Positions 1-8,489 of a stretch of 64,000 nt of DNA are shown here, piece after piece. Source of the stretch: Chromatiales bacterium (GTDB taxonomy: Bacteria > Pseudomonadota > Gammaproteobacteria > Chromatiales > Chromatiaceae); the NCBI GenBank assembly GCA_028280505.1, contig JANQLO010000069.1, positions 42,701-106,700 of the forward strand. Direction: 5' to 3'. How positions within the stretch are numbered: the stretch's first letter is position 1; each line of letters opens with the position of its first letter. A program made the position numbers and the translations under genes. Below the pieces are notes generated by a model. It worked only from the letters and a program-made list of their open reading frames with translations. It was not told the DNA's origin and did not search any database.

Positions 1-1335
1 GGTGTCGTCTTCGTCCAAGCCGATGAAAAAGTCGAGCGAAGCACGCCAGCGTTCGCGGTCGAAAGGCAAATCGATTTCGCCATTGAGGCTGTAGATCTCG
101 CGCCGATCGATGATGCTCGGTGAATCGATCAGATTGGTGCCGACCAGTTGGATGTTCACCCGTGCATCACCATCGCCCGGATGCATCTCGATGCCGCCGC
201 CCCAGCCGATGCTGGGTGTCGTGGTAAAACTCAGGTCGGGACGGGTGACCGGGGTATCGCTGTTGTAGACCACCTCTGCCCGCCAGGTCAGGCCGGCCGC
301 ATCGATTGCCGCGTCTGCCCCATAGGTCCAGGAACGTGGATATTCGGCCTGAAAACGACCGATGCCGTCGGCCCGGAAGTAGGGTATCGACTGGCGTGTC
401 CGCGCCAGGGTCAAGCCGAAATCCGCTATCGAAGAGGTGCGGGTGTAGCGGGCGCCGAAACCGCCGTCACCGTCCGGTTCGTTCTCGGAGATCGATGCAG
501 CGCGTACCGCCGCAGCCGGGATATCGGCGCGATCGATGCCGAGGATACGGCCGGTGCTGCGGTTGATCGGATACCAAATGCTGTTCTTGTCCGGGAGTTC
601 CGCCGGGCGGAAGTCCGGCAGCCAGACCAGGTCGAGCTTGCCGGCCCCGAACAAGGCTTCGGCGCGCACCGCCGGGTTGGCGCGTCGCCGGTCTTCCAGG
701 TCATCGAGAATCAGGCGTGTGAGATCGGCGGTGCTGACCCGGTCGGACAGCGGCAGTTCGTCGAGCCGCCCCCAGATGATGGTTTGTGCGCCCACGGTAA
801 TTCTGATGTCGTCGCCGCGGTAACGTACGTAGCTGTCGCCATAGTCGCCTCGAACCGTGCTGAAGGCGTTGTCACCGTCCTCGTCGAAGCCGTCGACACG
901 TCCGGCCAGCTTGAATTCCCACTGGGCGTGCGGCTGCCAGTTGACCGATGCGGCGAGGTGGCCGAAGACGGTGTTGTCGGCTTGGGCGTTGCTATCGGTC
1001 TGATAGCCGTATTCGGCTCTTGCCTCGTCGAGGCCGAATCGAATCTGCGGCTCGTCTGCGGCGAAGTCCGGTAGCGCATCGTCCGTGCCGGAGGGACCGA
1101 TCATGAGTTCGTCACCACCGCCCAGCGGCTCGTCGCTCGGTTCTTCGATCAGGATTTCGCCTGGCCCGCCGGTGTCGTCGGTTTCGATCACCAATTCATC
1201 TTCGATCACCAATTCATCTTCGATTACCAACTCGTCGCCATCGGTGGCGGCGAATGTCTGCGTTACCCACAAACTCAGGGTCAGCAAAGCGAGGATGGAC
1301 AGCTTGGTGGCGTGGGCGAGTGGTGCGTGAGACAT
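1..1335 (-). CDS. Outer-membrane beta-barrel protein, C-terminus beyond the window
   Basis: The reading frame enters from the left edge and starts at 1335, with AAGGA about nine bases upstream. A signal peptide ends near QTFAA (residues 21-25). An acidic linker follows, made of three copies of DELVIE and then a Gly/Glu/Asp-rich stretch. From about residue 95 the sequence alternates aromatic and polar strands typical of a porin-like barrel. It resembles the DUF1302-type outer-membrane proteins that often sit beside a LolA-like lipoprotein-sorting protein and an RND/MMPL exporter. The LolA-like gene lies directly upstream in the same orientation, so the two are probably one operon; the exporter would have to lie outside the window. 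The substrate is unknown. Confidence 0.7.
   Translation of the reverse strand, partial: MSHAPLAHATKLSILALLTLSLWVTQTFAATDGDELVIEDELVIEDELVIETDDTGGPGEILIEEPSDEPLGGGDELMIGPSGTDDALPDFAADEPQIRFGLDEARAEYGYQTDSNAQADNTVFGHLAASVNWQPHAQWEFKLAGRVDGFDEDGDNAFSTVRGDYGDSYVRYRGDDIRITVGAQTIIWGRLDELPLSDRVSTADLTRLILDDLEDRRRANPAVRAEALFGAGKLDLVWLPDFRPAELPDKNSIWYPINRSTGRILGIDRADIPAAAVRAASISENEPDGDGGFGARYTRTSSIADFGLTLARTRQSIPYFRADGIGRFQAEYPRSWTYGADAAIDAAGLTWRAEVVYNSDTPVTRPDLSFTTTPSIGWGGGIEMHPGDGDARVNIQLVGTNLIDSPSIIDRREIYSLNGEIDLPFDRERWRASLDFFIGLDEDDT
1183..1236 (-). repeat. Three tandem 18-bp units encoding DELVIE
   Basis: Three consecutive 18-bp units (1183-1200, 1201-1218, 1219-1236) encode DELVIE three times in the linker after the signal peptide of the barrel protein. 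The first two units are identical and the third differs by a few silent changes. Copy number could vary by slippage without breaking the frame. Confidence 0.85.
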
Positions 1336-1387
1336 GATCTGCAGTCCTTGTTTTTAGATGATCGCCGAATGGGTATCGATAGGTGGC

Positions 1388-2206
1388 CTAGGGTCTGAAC
1401 CTGGTTTCGGCGCTTTCGTCAGCGAGTGATTGGCTGGTGAACAGTCGGTCAGGAATGCCCTGATTATACTTGACCGACGTTTGTGTGATACGGGTCACAT
1501 GGCCGCTGCCCAAATCTTCCATGGTGCTGTCGAGTACGGTCCAGAATCCTTGGATACGTCTAAGCCTTTTTACTTCGAGGCGCTTGATGGGTTTTTTCGA
1601 GTGTTCCTGATAGAGATCGATACGTAGCGGGATCAGGGTGCCGGGATGTACCCAACTGACCCGCTTGGAATACACCGAGTTGTCGGGATCGACGGGTGTG
1701 CTGACCAGAATTTTGCAGACGAGCTTGCCGATTTTGCCTTCGCCTTGCAGTGTGTGGTGATCCATATCGACCTCACGGTCGCGCAGATCCTCGAAGAACA
1801 GATCGGAGCCGACGAAGCGCCCGCCCTTGCGGCCGGAGGATATGCGGCGTACGCGGTCGAGCGCCGGAAGATAAAGCCATTGGTCGTTCTCGTCGCCGGG
1901 GTAGTCTTTGGTCAGCAGGCCGACGCCGCGGATGTCCGACGGTCGGGCGAAACGGGTCAATAGCCAGCGTTCCGTGGCGCTGCGATCGAGACGTAGGGTG
2001 AACATTTCACGGGTGCGTGGTTCGTGTCCCTTTTCGGTCAGCGTCATGATCGCGCGCGATGCGAAATCGTCGCCGTTCGGTGCGTCGTAAACCGCTTGTG
2101 CGAGCTGGCGTCCGGCTTCGGCGGCGGATCGATCGTCGGCCGATGTCGCGACCGTGGGCACGATGCCCAGCAGCATGACCAGCGTGAGTGTCGGCAAGCA
2201 TCGCAT
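1388..2206 (-). CDS. LolA-like outer membrane lipoprotein-sorting protein
   Basis: A periplasmic protein of about 272 residues in the family annotated as outer membrane lipoprotein-sorting protein (LolA-like fold). The start at 2206 has GGAG seven bases upstream and gives a clean signal peptide (MRCLPTLTLVMLLG); an ATG at 2218 is an alternative. Characteristic segments are GVGLLTKDYPG, QWLYLPALDRVRRI and FVGSDLFFEDL in the first half, and a late HVTRITQTSVKYN segment. Members usually sit next to an RND/MMPL exporter and an outer-membrane barrel and are thought to carry a lipid or lipoprotein between membranes. The barrel gene follows about 50 bases downstream on the same strand. Lipid cargo is inference. 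Confidence 0.8.
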   Translation of the reverse strand: MRCLPTLTLVMLLGIVPTVATSADDRSAAEAGRQLAQAVYDAPNGDDFASRAIMTLTEKGHEPRTREMFTLRLDRSATERWLLTRFARPSDIRGVGLLTKDYPGDENDQWLYLPALDRVRRISSGRKGGRFVGSDLFFEDLRDREVDMDHHTLQGEGKIGKLVCKILVSTPVDPDNSVYSKRVSWVHPGTLIPLRIDLYQEHSKKPIKRLEVKRLRRIQGFWTVLDSTMEDLGSGHVTRITQTSVKYNQGIPDRLFTSQSLADESAETRFRP

Positions 2207-2402
2207 GTTCGGCTCCATTACCACCTTGAATACCCGGACTGTGCCCCAGCGCACAAGAATAGGCGCGAGCCTAGCACGATGCGCGAATCATCCCTGCCGA
2301 CTGCGCCACATTCGGATCGTGGGCGTCCCGATTCAGAACATCAGAATCATCGGCCCGGTACGATGTGACTTTAGTGCCTGAAGGTTTTGGGCGGTACGCA
2401 GC

Positions 2403-3305
2403 TTAAGGGGCGACGAATCCGGCTTGTGACGGGGTGAACCCGTGAACGCGTTTGAATGCCTTTTGAAAGGCCGAGGTCGAAAGGTAGCCGGCGGTGTGAG
2501 CCAGGCGGTCAAGATCCGTACTACCGGACTTGAGTTGACCCAGGGCGGTGTGCATCCGCCATAGGGTGAGGTAGTGCATTGCCGGAATACCGGTGACCTG
2601 GGTGAAGTGCCGAGAAAAAGTGGAGCGCGACATCCCCGCAACGTCGGCCAGGCGTTCCAATGACCAATTGAAGCCCGGATTTTCGTGAATCGCGGTGATC
2701 GCGTGCCTCAATGCCGGATCGCGTAAAGCACGGATGAATCCATGGCTGGGCTCGTCTGTGTCGTAGTGTGCCTTGATGACCTGGATCATGAGCACCTCGA
2801 CAAAACGGTCGAGGATGGGGGATTCGACCTGACGACCGTCTGCGAAAACCTGGTCGATAAAAAACCCGGCATGCTGCCGTGTACCGGCCTCGGCAAAGCG
2901 GGCGCGACGCACCAGCGTTGCCTCGGGTAGGCCGCTGATCAGCGGGTGTGTGCTGCCGTCGATGCGCTCGACCTCGACACCGAGAATCAATACCCGCGGC
3001 CTGAGTTCGTCTGTCGGTGCCGAGCCGTACTCGAACCGATTGCCCATTGGTTCGGGATGATGATGGTGCAACGTCAGCAGACTGAGTGGTCCGCCACGCG
3101 GGCGAACCAGTACGTCGCCGGATGACAGTCCGGTCGGCATGCTGTCGTCGCCCGTGCGGTACCAACACCGGCCTTCGAGCAGGCAATGCAGTTGGAAAAG
3201 TCCGGCCTCCGGCAGCTCACATGCCCAGTCGCCTCGCCGTTCCAAGCGGTAGACCAACCGGCCCCGCAAGCTGAATTGCCGCATGACGTCGTCGACGATG
3301 TCCAT
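2403..3305 (-). CDS. AraC-family transcriptional regulator with N-terminal cupin domain
   Basis: A 300-residue regulator. Residues about 1-190 form a cupin-type sensing domain (the AraC 'cupin_6' kind, with the LHHHHPEP segment). The last 100 residues hold the double helix-turn-helix: WSLERLADVAGMSRSTFSRHF is the first HTH region and LAHTAGYLSTSAFQKAFKR the second. Relatives commonly control a nearby oxidoreductase or efflux gene in response to a small molecule. Here the neighbours are the LolA-like gene, which it leads by about 200 bases on the same strand, and a divergent secreted EF-hand protein; either could be a target. The ligand cannot be read from the sequence. Confidence 0.85.
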   Translation of the reverse strand: MDIVDDVMRQFSLRGRLVYRLERRGDWACELPEAGLFQLHCLLEGRCWYRTGDDSMPTGLSSGDVLVRPRGGPLSLLTLHHHHPEPMGNRFEYGSAPTDELRPRVLILGVEVERIDGSTHPLISGLPEATLVRRARFAEAGTRQHAGFFIDQVFADGRQVESPILDRFVEVLMIQVIKAHYDTDEPSHGFIRALRDPALRHAITAIHENPGFNWSLERLADVAGMSRSTFSRHFTQVTGIPAMHYLTLWRMHTALGQLKSGSTDLDRLAHTAGYLSTSAFQKAFKRVHGFTPSQAGFVAP

Positions 3306-3548
3306 GGGTTCCTCGTGTGCTGTTGTCGTTCAGCAAGAAAGACCGGTTTGCATCCGCCGATTTTTCGTTTGTCCCGAGACGTACGAACATTAAAGCGGGA
3401 CGTAGGGACAGAATCGGGACGAATGGGCCTCGTGCCGGGATGAACGGACATGGCCCCCTAGGCGGCTTGCGCAGACACTTCACAGTGCAGCACAAGCCCG
3501 GACAAACGGGCGGCTGCGGCCATTTATTTCAACCGTGAGGAGTAGGTT

Positions 3549-3929
3549 ATGAAGCGTAAGGGTCTTAAGCAATCGATCGGTTTGATCGCAGGTACTGCGG
3601 CGCTCGCCCTGTTGCCGCAGGCGCAAGCCGCCGAGAATCCGTTCGGGTTGGCGGGCGGCGATACCGCACTGTTGCAGGTTGCCGATGCCGGTAAAAAAGG
3701 TATCAGCGTGCTCGAAGGCAAGTGTGGTGCCGGTAAATGTGGAAGTCAGAGAATTCGACAGATGATGGATCGCAATGCCGATGGCAAGATCAATCGCGAC
3801 GAATACGTCTCATGGGCGGCCGCGCAGGCAGCTAATGAGTTCGAGAATTTTGCTGACGGTAGTGGGTCGGTAGGTGCCGACAAGGTGTTCGAACACTTCC
3901 GTTCGTTGGAATTCCACAACCAGGGCTAA
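3549..3929 (+). CDS. Secreted HvfA-like protein with EGKCG motif and an EF-hand
   Basis: A 126-residue protein with GAGGAG upstream of the ATG and a signal peptide cleaved near QAQA|AENPF. The mature N-terminus (ENPFGLAGG...ALLQVADAGKKG, residues 29-51) and the EGKCG-AGKCG pair (56-65) resemble HvfA-type precursors, small secreted Cys peptides modified by MNIO (DUF692) enzymes. Residues 74-85 form a perfect 12-residue EF-hand loop (D74, N76, D78, G79, I81, E85), so Ca2+ binding is likely. No DUF692 or HvfC-like gene is next to it, so modification is uncertain. It lies divergent from the AraC regulator and ends at a strong terminator. It may instead be an unmodified calcium-binding periplasmic protein. 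Confidence 0.7.
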   Translation: MKRKGLKQSIGLIAGTAALALLPQAQAAENPFGLAGGDTALLQVADAGKKGISVLEGKCGAGKCGSQRIRQMMDRNADGKINRDEYVSWAAAQAANEFENFADGSGSVGADKVFEHFRSLEFHNQG

Positions 3930-3938
3930 GCGGGTGAC

Positions 3939-3978
3939 GCCGGTGTCGATACCTCGTGCATCGACGCCGGCTTGTTTT
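3939..3978 (+). terminator. Rho-independent terminator after the EF-hand gene
   Basis: A 12-bp stem (GCCGGTGTCGAT against ATCGACGCCGGC, one G-T wobble) with a nine-base loop is followed by TTGTTTT, ten bases after the stop codon. It insulates this gene from the convergent speE. Confidence 0.75.
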
Positions 3979-3988
3979 GGTGCATGGG

Positions 3989-4855
3989 CTACTGGGCCAT
4001 CCACTTTTTCCGTTGCCGTTTAAAAAACTCCGGATGGGCGAATGCCGCCCGATGGATGTCGGTGTTGTAATAACGGGTTTCAAATCCGCGATTTTCAACA
4101 TCGGTCTGTCGGAAATCCTCGAGGTCCAAGCCTTTTGCGCCGATGGTGGCCGACCACCAACCGGTCGGATAAATCGGCTGTGGAAAGAAAAGCGTGTCGA
4201 CCTTGCCGAACCCGGCGTCGAGCAGGCTGCGGTAAAGACGTTCGAGAATGTCGCTGTGAATCAGCGGTGATTCGCTCTGTTGAACCATAAGTCCTTGCGC
4301 GCCGAGCGCTCGATGACAGGCGGCATGAAACTCGGGGGTGAACAACACCTCGCCGGGCCCGATCGGGTCGGTGGAATCGACAATGATCACGTCGAGCGAG
4401 CCGGGTGCGGCATCCTTCATCCATTGGATGCCGTCATCGAACAGCAACCGGGCGCGTGGGTCTTGGTTCGATACGCATAATTCCGGAAAATGCGCTTCGG
4501 CGGCACGGGTGACGACTTCGTCGATGTCGATTTGCACCGCCTGTTCGACTTCATCGTGCTTGAGTACCTCGTGCAGGGTGCCACAGTCTCCGCCGCCGAT
4601 GATCGCGACTTTGCGCGGCGCGGGGTGAACGAACAGTGCCGGGTGGCTCATCATTTCGTGGTAGAGGAAATTCTCGCGGCTACTGAGCATGGTGAAGCCG
4701 TCGATCATCATCAGCTTGCCGTAGGCTTCGGTATCGTAGACTTCGATGTGCTGAAATTTCGAGCGTTGATCGAAGAGCTTCCCGCGCCCCTTCAAGCTGA
4801 AAGCCGAGCCGCCTTCTTCGCATAATTCCGTAATCCAATCGTCATCCAGGGTCAT
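3989..4855 (-). CDS. speE: Spermidine synthase
   Basis: A 288-residue polyamine aminopropyltransferase, which moves the aminopropyl group of decarboxylated S-adenosylmethionine onto putrescine to give spermidine in the cytoplasm. Visible motifs are YHEMM (65-69), the cofactor loop GGGDCGTLHEV (87-97), the acidic IDIDEVV strand (109-115) and the catalytic DSTDP (160-164). The length matches the bacterial family. It is divergent from speA with about 140 bases between the starts, so the two polyamine genes probably share a control region. Neither speD nor an agmatine-to-putrescine enzyme is in the window. Confidence 0.95.
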   Translation of the reverse strand: MTLDDDWITELCEEGGSAFSLKGRGKLFDQRSKFQHIEVYDTEAYGKLMMIDGFTMLSSRENFLYHEMMSHPALFVHPAPRKVAIIGGGDCGTLHEVLKHDEVEQAVQIDIDEVVTRAAEAHFPELCVSNQDPRARLLFDDGIQWMKDAAPGSLDVIIVDSTDPIGPGEVLFTPEFHAACHRALGAQGLMVQQSESPLIHSDILERLYRSLLDAGFGKVDTLFFPQPIYPTGWWSATIGAKGLDLEDFRQTDVENRGFETRYYNTDIHRAAFAHPEFFKRQRKKWMAQ

Positions 4856-4995
4856 GGTCTTTCGTCGTCTTCAGGAAAGGAATGCGGCGCACCATATCGG
4901 CGTCCTTCACACGGGGCAAGTCTACGGACTCGGGACACTATCGCCCGACCGGCCGGATCGCCGATAATCGACGTCGATCAAATCGAGAGAGCGCC

Positions 4996-6870
4996 ATGTC
5001 AGCCAGTTTTTCGACAGCCCCTCAGACCTACGGGGTCGAGCGCTGGGGTGAAGATTATTTCGGGATCAATGCCGAAGGGCATGCGACGGTAAAGCCGTCG
5101 CCGGATCGGGATAGCGAGATCGATTTGTACGATCTGGCGCGTGACCTGCAAGCCAGCGGATTGCGCCTGCCGGTATTGGTGCGTTTCAACGAGATTCTGC
5201 AAGACCGTGTGCAACGCCTCGCGACGGCCTTTGCCGATGCCGCCGAGGGTTTGGGTTACGACGGCGGGTATCGAGCGGTCTATCCGATCAAGGTGAACCA
5301 GCAGCGCAGTGTGGTCGAACAAGTCGTCGCCGCGGGCAGTGATCATGTCGGGCTCGAGGCCGGTAGCAAACCGGAGCTGATGGCGGTATTGGCGAGCGCA
5401 CCGGCTGGCGGTATCGTCATCTGTAACGGGTACAAAGACCGTGAGTATGTCCGCCTGGCACTGATTGGCCGGCGTCTCGGCTACCGGGTCTATATCGTTA
5501 TCGAAAAGCCGAGCGAGCTCGAATTGGTTTTCAGTGAGTCGGCCGATTTGGGTATTGATGCGTTGCTCGGGGTGCGCGTCCGTTTGGCCGCGATTGCGTC
5601 CGGCAATTGGCAGAATTCCGGTGGTGCCAAGTCAAAGTTCGGTTTGTCGGCAGCCCAGGTGTTGGCATTGGTCCAGCGTCTGAGTGAAGACGACCGCTTA
5701 CACTGGTTGCAGTTGTTACATTCGCATATCGGCTCGCAGATTCCCGATCTGCGTGATATCCATCGCGGTGTCGCTGAGGCGGCGCGTTATTTCGGCGAGT
5801 TGCGTCGCTTGGGTGCCGACGTTCGGATACTCGATGTTGGTGGTGGTTTAGGGGTCGACTACGAAGGTAGCCGCTCCCAGCATTATTGTTCGACCAATTA
5901 CGATCTGCGCGCCTATGCCGGAGAGGTGCTGCGACCCATTGCTCGCCTATGTGCCGAGCAGGCGTTGCCGCAACCCATGATTCTTACCGAATCGGGACGT
6001 GCGATGACGGCGCATCACGCCGTGTTGATTACCGATGTGATCGAACGGGAGGCCCCTTTCGTCGAGTCCGATGAAGGCATGCCGAACGATGACGAATTGC
6101 TCGATCGGCTGCAGGACCTGCTCGATGCGACGTCGACCACAGGCCTGCTTCAACGCCATCAAAATGCGCAATTGTTGTTGGACGAGGCGATTGAGCGTTT
6201 TGCCCAAGGCGATTTCGACCTCAGGCAACGTGCTCGAGCCGAGAGTCTGTTCTATGCGGTAAGCCGTTTCATCCGGGCGAATCTACGATTGTCCTCGCGG
6301 CGTCATCGTGATCTGCTGGAGCAGTTGAACGAGTTGTTGGCCGATCGGGTGTTCTGCAATTTTTCGCTGTTCCAGTCCTTGCCGGATATCTGGGCGATCG
6401 AACAGATATTTCCGTTGATGCCGCTGCACCGTCTCAATGAAATGCCGGACCAATCGGCCCTGGTACACGATCTCACCTGCGATTCCGATGGCTGTATCGA
6501 CAACTATGTCGATCAGGACGGAGTCGAGAGCACACTGATGTTGCACCGTTGTCAGCGAGGCGAACCTTATCTGCTGGGTGTGTTTCTGGTCGGTGCTTAT
6601 CAGGAGATCCTCGGAGATATGCACAATCTTTTCGGTGACACCGATGCGGTGAACGTCGTGCTCGATGCAGACGGTCGCTATCGCCTGGCCGAGCCGGAAT
6701 TGGGCGATTCGGTGGATGAATTGCTGCGTTATGTCCATTTCGACCCTGAGCAGATGCTGGAATCCTATTTGCAGAAGTTGCGCGCCGAGGGGGTCGGTGA
6801 GGCGCTTATTGATACCTACTATCGAGAGCTCAAGGCCGGTCTGCATGGCTATACCTACCTGAGCAGCTAA
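4996..6870 (+). CDS. speA: Biosynthetic arginine decarboxylase
   Basis: A 624-residue PLP enzyme of the fold-III (alanine-racemase-like) group that converts arginine to agmatine, the first step from arginine to putrescine and spermidine. The start at 4996 (MSASFSTAPQTYGVERW) fits the usual N-terminus of SpeA; an in-frame upstream ATG at 4882 would add 38 atypical residues and was not used. PLP-lysine motif: VYPIKVNQQ, K99. Other family segments are HSHIGSQIPD, ILDVGGGLGVDY, LTESGRAMTAHHAVL and CDSDGCIDNYVD. It is divergent from speE. The C-terminal DELLRYVHFD...LLDTYYREL-type ending is intact, so the enzyme should be functional. Confidence 0.95.
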   Translation: MSASFSTAPQTYGVERWGEDYFGINAEGHATVKPSPDRDSEIDLYDLARDLQASGLRLPVLVRFNEILQDRVQRLATAFADAAEGLGYDGGYRAVYPIKVNQQRSVVEQVVAAGSDHVGLEAGSKPELMAVLASAPAGGIVICNGYKDREYVRLALIGRRLGYRVYIVIEKPSELELVFSESADLGIDALLGVRVRLAAIASGNWQNSGGAKSKFGLSAAQVLALVQRLSEDDRLHWLQLLHSHIGSQIPDLRDIHRGVAEAARYFGELRRLGADVRILDVGGGLGVDYEGSRSQHYCSTNYDLRAYAGEVLRPIARLCAEQALPQPMILTESGRAMTAHHAVLITDVIEREAPFVESDEGMPNDDELLDRLQDLLDATSTTGLLQRHQNAQLLLDEAIERFAQGDFDLRQRARAESLFYAVSRFIRANLRLSSRRHRDLLEQLNELLADRVFCNFSLFQSLPDIWAIEQIFPLMPLHRLNEMPDQSALVHDLTCDSDGCIDNYVDQDGVESTLMLHRCQRGEPYLLGVFLVGAYQEILGDMHNLFGDTDAVNVVLDADGRYRLAEPELGDSVDELLRYVHFDPEQMLESYLQKLRAEGVGEALIDTYYRELKAGLHGYTYLSS

Positions 6871-7029
6871 ACTGTCAGAAAACGGTGTCGTTGGTATCAG
6901 TCGCGGCAAACAATTGATTTTCTTAGGCACTTTGGGCTTGTCAGCGGCCCGTTGCTAGCCCTACCCTAATAATCGCCTGCGATATGGTTTGCCGCTTCGT
7001 CCGACAATGTTGTGGAGGAGGTCATTGCC

Positions 7030-7359
7030 ATGACCATGATTGACAATTTGCACAGCATGCTCGAGCGGGGGGTGGACAGCGCCTTATTGCGTTACTCCCT
7101 GGGTAATGAACTGCTCAAGGCGGGTGATGCCGATGCGGCGATCGCGCACCTGCGCGAAGCCCTGAAATTCGACGGCGAGTACTCTGCGGCGTGGAAAATA
7201 CTGGGCAAGGCCTTGGCCGAGATCGGGAATCATGTGGAAGCCCTCGATGTGTTGGAGCAGGGCATAGAAGTCGCCGAGCGGCGCGGCGACATTCAAGCGG
7301 CGAAAGAGATGGGTGTGTTCCGCAAGCGCTCGCAAAAGGCCCTGGAGGGCGGCTCCTGA
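7030..7359 (+). CDS. Tetratricopeptide repeat protein
   Basis: A small cytoplasmic protein of 109 residues with two TPR-like helix pairs (YSLGNELLKAGDADAAIAHL and AAWKILGKALAEIGNHVEALDVL) and a basic C-terminus. The ATG at 7030 is chosen because GGAGGAGGT sits seven bases upstream; an in-frame GTG at 7012 lies within or before that ribosome site. No signal peptide or enzyme domain is seen. TPR proteins of this size usually act as protein-interaction adaptors. It converges on the receiver/ECF sigma operon, which is not evidence of a shared role. The partner is unknown. Confidence 0.8.
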   Translation: MTMIDNLHSMLERGVDSALLRYSLGNELLKAGDADAAIAHLREALKFDGEYSAAWKILGKALAEIGNHVEALDVLEQGIEVAERRGDIQAAKEMGVFRKRSQKALEGGS

Positions 7360-7391
7360 TCCGGTGCCGACCCGGCCTCCCGGTTGTGTCG

Positions 7392-7769
7392 TCAGGCGGC
7401 GGCCGTGCTGAACCACCGATCGATCTGCGCCGGGCGTAGCGGTTTGGCCATGAACCCGATAGGTGCTTTTTCGTCGTCCAACGGTGGCGGGTGTACGCTG
7501 TGATCCGCACTCATCAGCATGACCTTCAATGTCGGCAATACCTTCTTTAAACGCAATGACAGCGTGCATCCGTCACCGTCGGGCAGGTGGTGATCGACCA
7601 GCGCATAGTCGAATTCCCGGGTTCTGACGGTCGCGGCCGCCTCCAGGCAATCACTCGCGGTCCAGACGGCGTAGCCGAGGTCTTCGAATGCCCAGCCCAG
7701 CATTTGGCAAAGCGAGCGGTCGTCGTCGACGATGAGCAGTCTTTTTTGCGAATTGGGTCGGTTGTTCAC
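7392..7769 (-). CDS. Single-domain response regulator (receiver only)
   Basis: A 125-residue CheY-like receiver with no output domain. The acidic pocket (D16-D18 in IVDDDRS), phospho-acceptor D59 in ALVDHHLPDGDG, the conserved Ser in MLMSADH and the Lys in MAKPL are all present, so phosphorylation is expected. It starts with GTG and overlaps the stop of the ECF sigma gene by GTGA, which indicates translational coupling. Its receiver resembles that of the sigma-54 activator upstream (MLGWAFEDLGYAV against MLSLHFEDLGFEV), suggesting a shared kinase or a duplication. It could act as a phosphate sink or a sigma-factor partner; no kinase is adjacent. Confidence 0.88.
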   Translation of the reverse strand: MNNRPNSQKRLLIVDDDRSLCQMLGWAFEDLGYAVWTASDCLEAAATVRTREFDYALVDHHLPDGDGCTLSLRLKKVLPTLKVMLMSADHSVHPPPLDDEKAPIGFMAKPLRPAQIDRWFSTAAA

Positions 7770-8299
7770 AGCAACTCCCGCATTTTTTCGCGTGCACGGA
7801 ACAGACGGGTACCGGCGCCGGCAACCGAAATGCCTAGATGCTGGGCGATCTCTTTCTGCGAGTAACCGTGGATCACCTGCATCAGCAGGGGTTCGCGATA
7901 CTCCTGCGGCAGCTTTTCGAGGGCTTGGCGCAGCACGAAGGCTTCGGTCGAGGTGTCGTAGTCCTGCCGATTGGCGGCCAGCTCTTCGGTCGGGATCGCA
8001 CTTTCTTGCGGACGTTGACGCTCGAAACGGCGGGCATTCTCGCGGCGCAGGATGGTCAGTAGCCAGCCCTTGACGGCTTTGTCGTCCTTGAGCTTGTCCA
8101 TCGATTTCCAGGCCCGCGTCAGGGTATCTTGAACCAGGTCGTCGGCGACCGCGTGGCTGCCGCTGAGCCAGTAAGCGTAGCGATAGAGGTCGTCCATATA
8201 GACCGCGATGAGTTGGTTGAAATGCTGCTCACGGCTGACTTTCTGCGTGGCCTTCTTAGCCTTGAGTTGAGCGGTTTGTGCAAGCGCAATAGCGGTCAT
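7766..8299 (-). CDS. ECF-type RNA polymerase sigma factor
   Basis: A 177-residue sigma-70 family ECF factor. Region 2 (about 38-97) contains LYRYAYWLSGSHAVADDLVQD and the promoter -10 recognition segment ending in LRRENARRFERQR. Region 4 (about 130-177) contains LPQEYREPLLMQ and the HTH GYSQKEIAQHLGISVAGAGTRLFRAREK. An Ala/Lys-rich 22-residue N-terminal extension precedes region 2. No anti-sigma factor is next to it; instead a receiver protein is translationally coupled downstream. AAGGA lies eight bases before the ATG. Upstream sequence carries a sigma-54 type promoter and three direct repeats, so expression is probably under the sigma-54 activator encoded next door. Confidence 0.9.
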   Translation of the reverse strand: MTAIALAQTAQLKAKKATQKVSREQHFNQLIAVYMDDLYRYAYWLSGSHAVADDLVQDTLTRAWKSMDKLKDDKAVKGWLLTILRRENARRFERQRPQESAIPTEELAANRQDYDTSTEAFVLRQALEKLPQEYREPLLMQVIHGYSQKEIAQHLGISVAGAGTRLFRAREKMRELL

Positions 8300-8342
8300 G
8301 TCAATGTCCTTCAGTTCAGTGTTCGGATCGTTGACAGAGCTA

Positions 8343-8360
8343 TTGCAGGCAGCGTGCCAA
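8343..8360 (-). promoter_or_regulatory. Sigma-54 (-24/-12) promoter of the ECF sigma operon
   Basis: On the minus strand the sequence TTGGCACGCTGCCTGCA matches the sigma-54 consensus TGGCAC-N5-TTGCA with the essential GG (8358-8357) and GC (8346-8345) separated by exactly ten bases. The predicted transcript start near 8333 leaves a leader of about 34 bases before the ATG at 8299. Only the first base of the -12 TTGC is off (C for T). Confidence 0.75.
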
Positions 8361-8413
8361 TTTTTAAGTTATTGAAAATAAAGAATAAAAGATAATTTCT
8401 CGTTTTTGCGGTT

Positions 8414-8465
8414 TAACGAAACGTTGTAACGAAACGTTAAGGTCTCGGGCTTTGTAACGAAACGT
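8414..8465 (-). promoter_or_regulatory. Three direct repeats, likely enhancer (upstream activating) sites
   Basis: TAACGAAACGTT occurs at 8414-8425 and 8427-8438, and an 11-base copy (TAACGAAACGT) at 8455-8465. They lie about 55-120 bases upstream of the sigma-54 promoter of the ECF sigma operon and just past the end of the sigma-54 activator gene, the usual place for enhancer-binding-protein sites. Binding by that activator is inference. Confidence 0.65.
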
Positions 8466-8489
8466 GGCCCTTTTGACCCGGGAGACGAG

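Noticed and set aside
148..1074. Plus-strand 308-codon frame opposite the barrel gene
   Set aside because: The minus frame has a signal peptide, a ribosome site and barrel-like strands; the plus frame has none and is the antisense shadow of GC-rich coding sequence.
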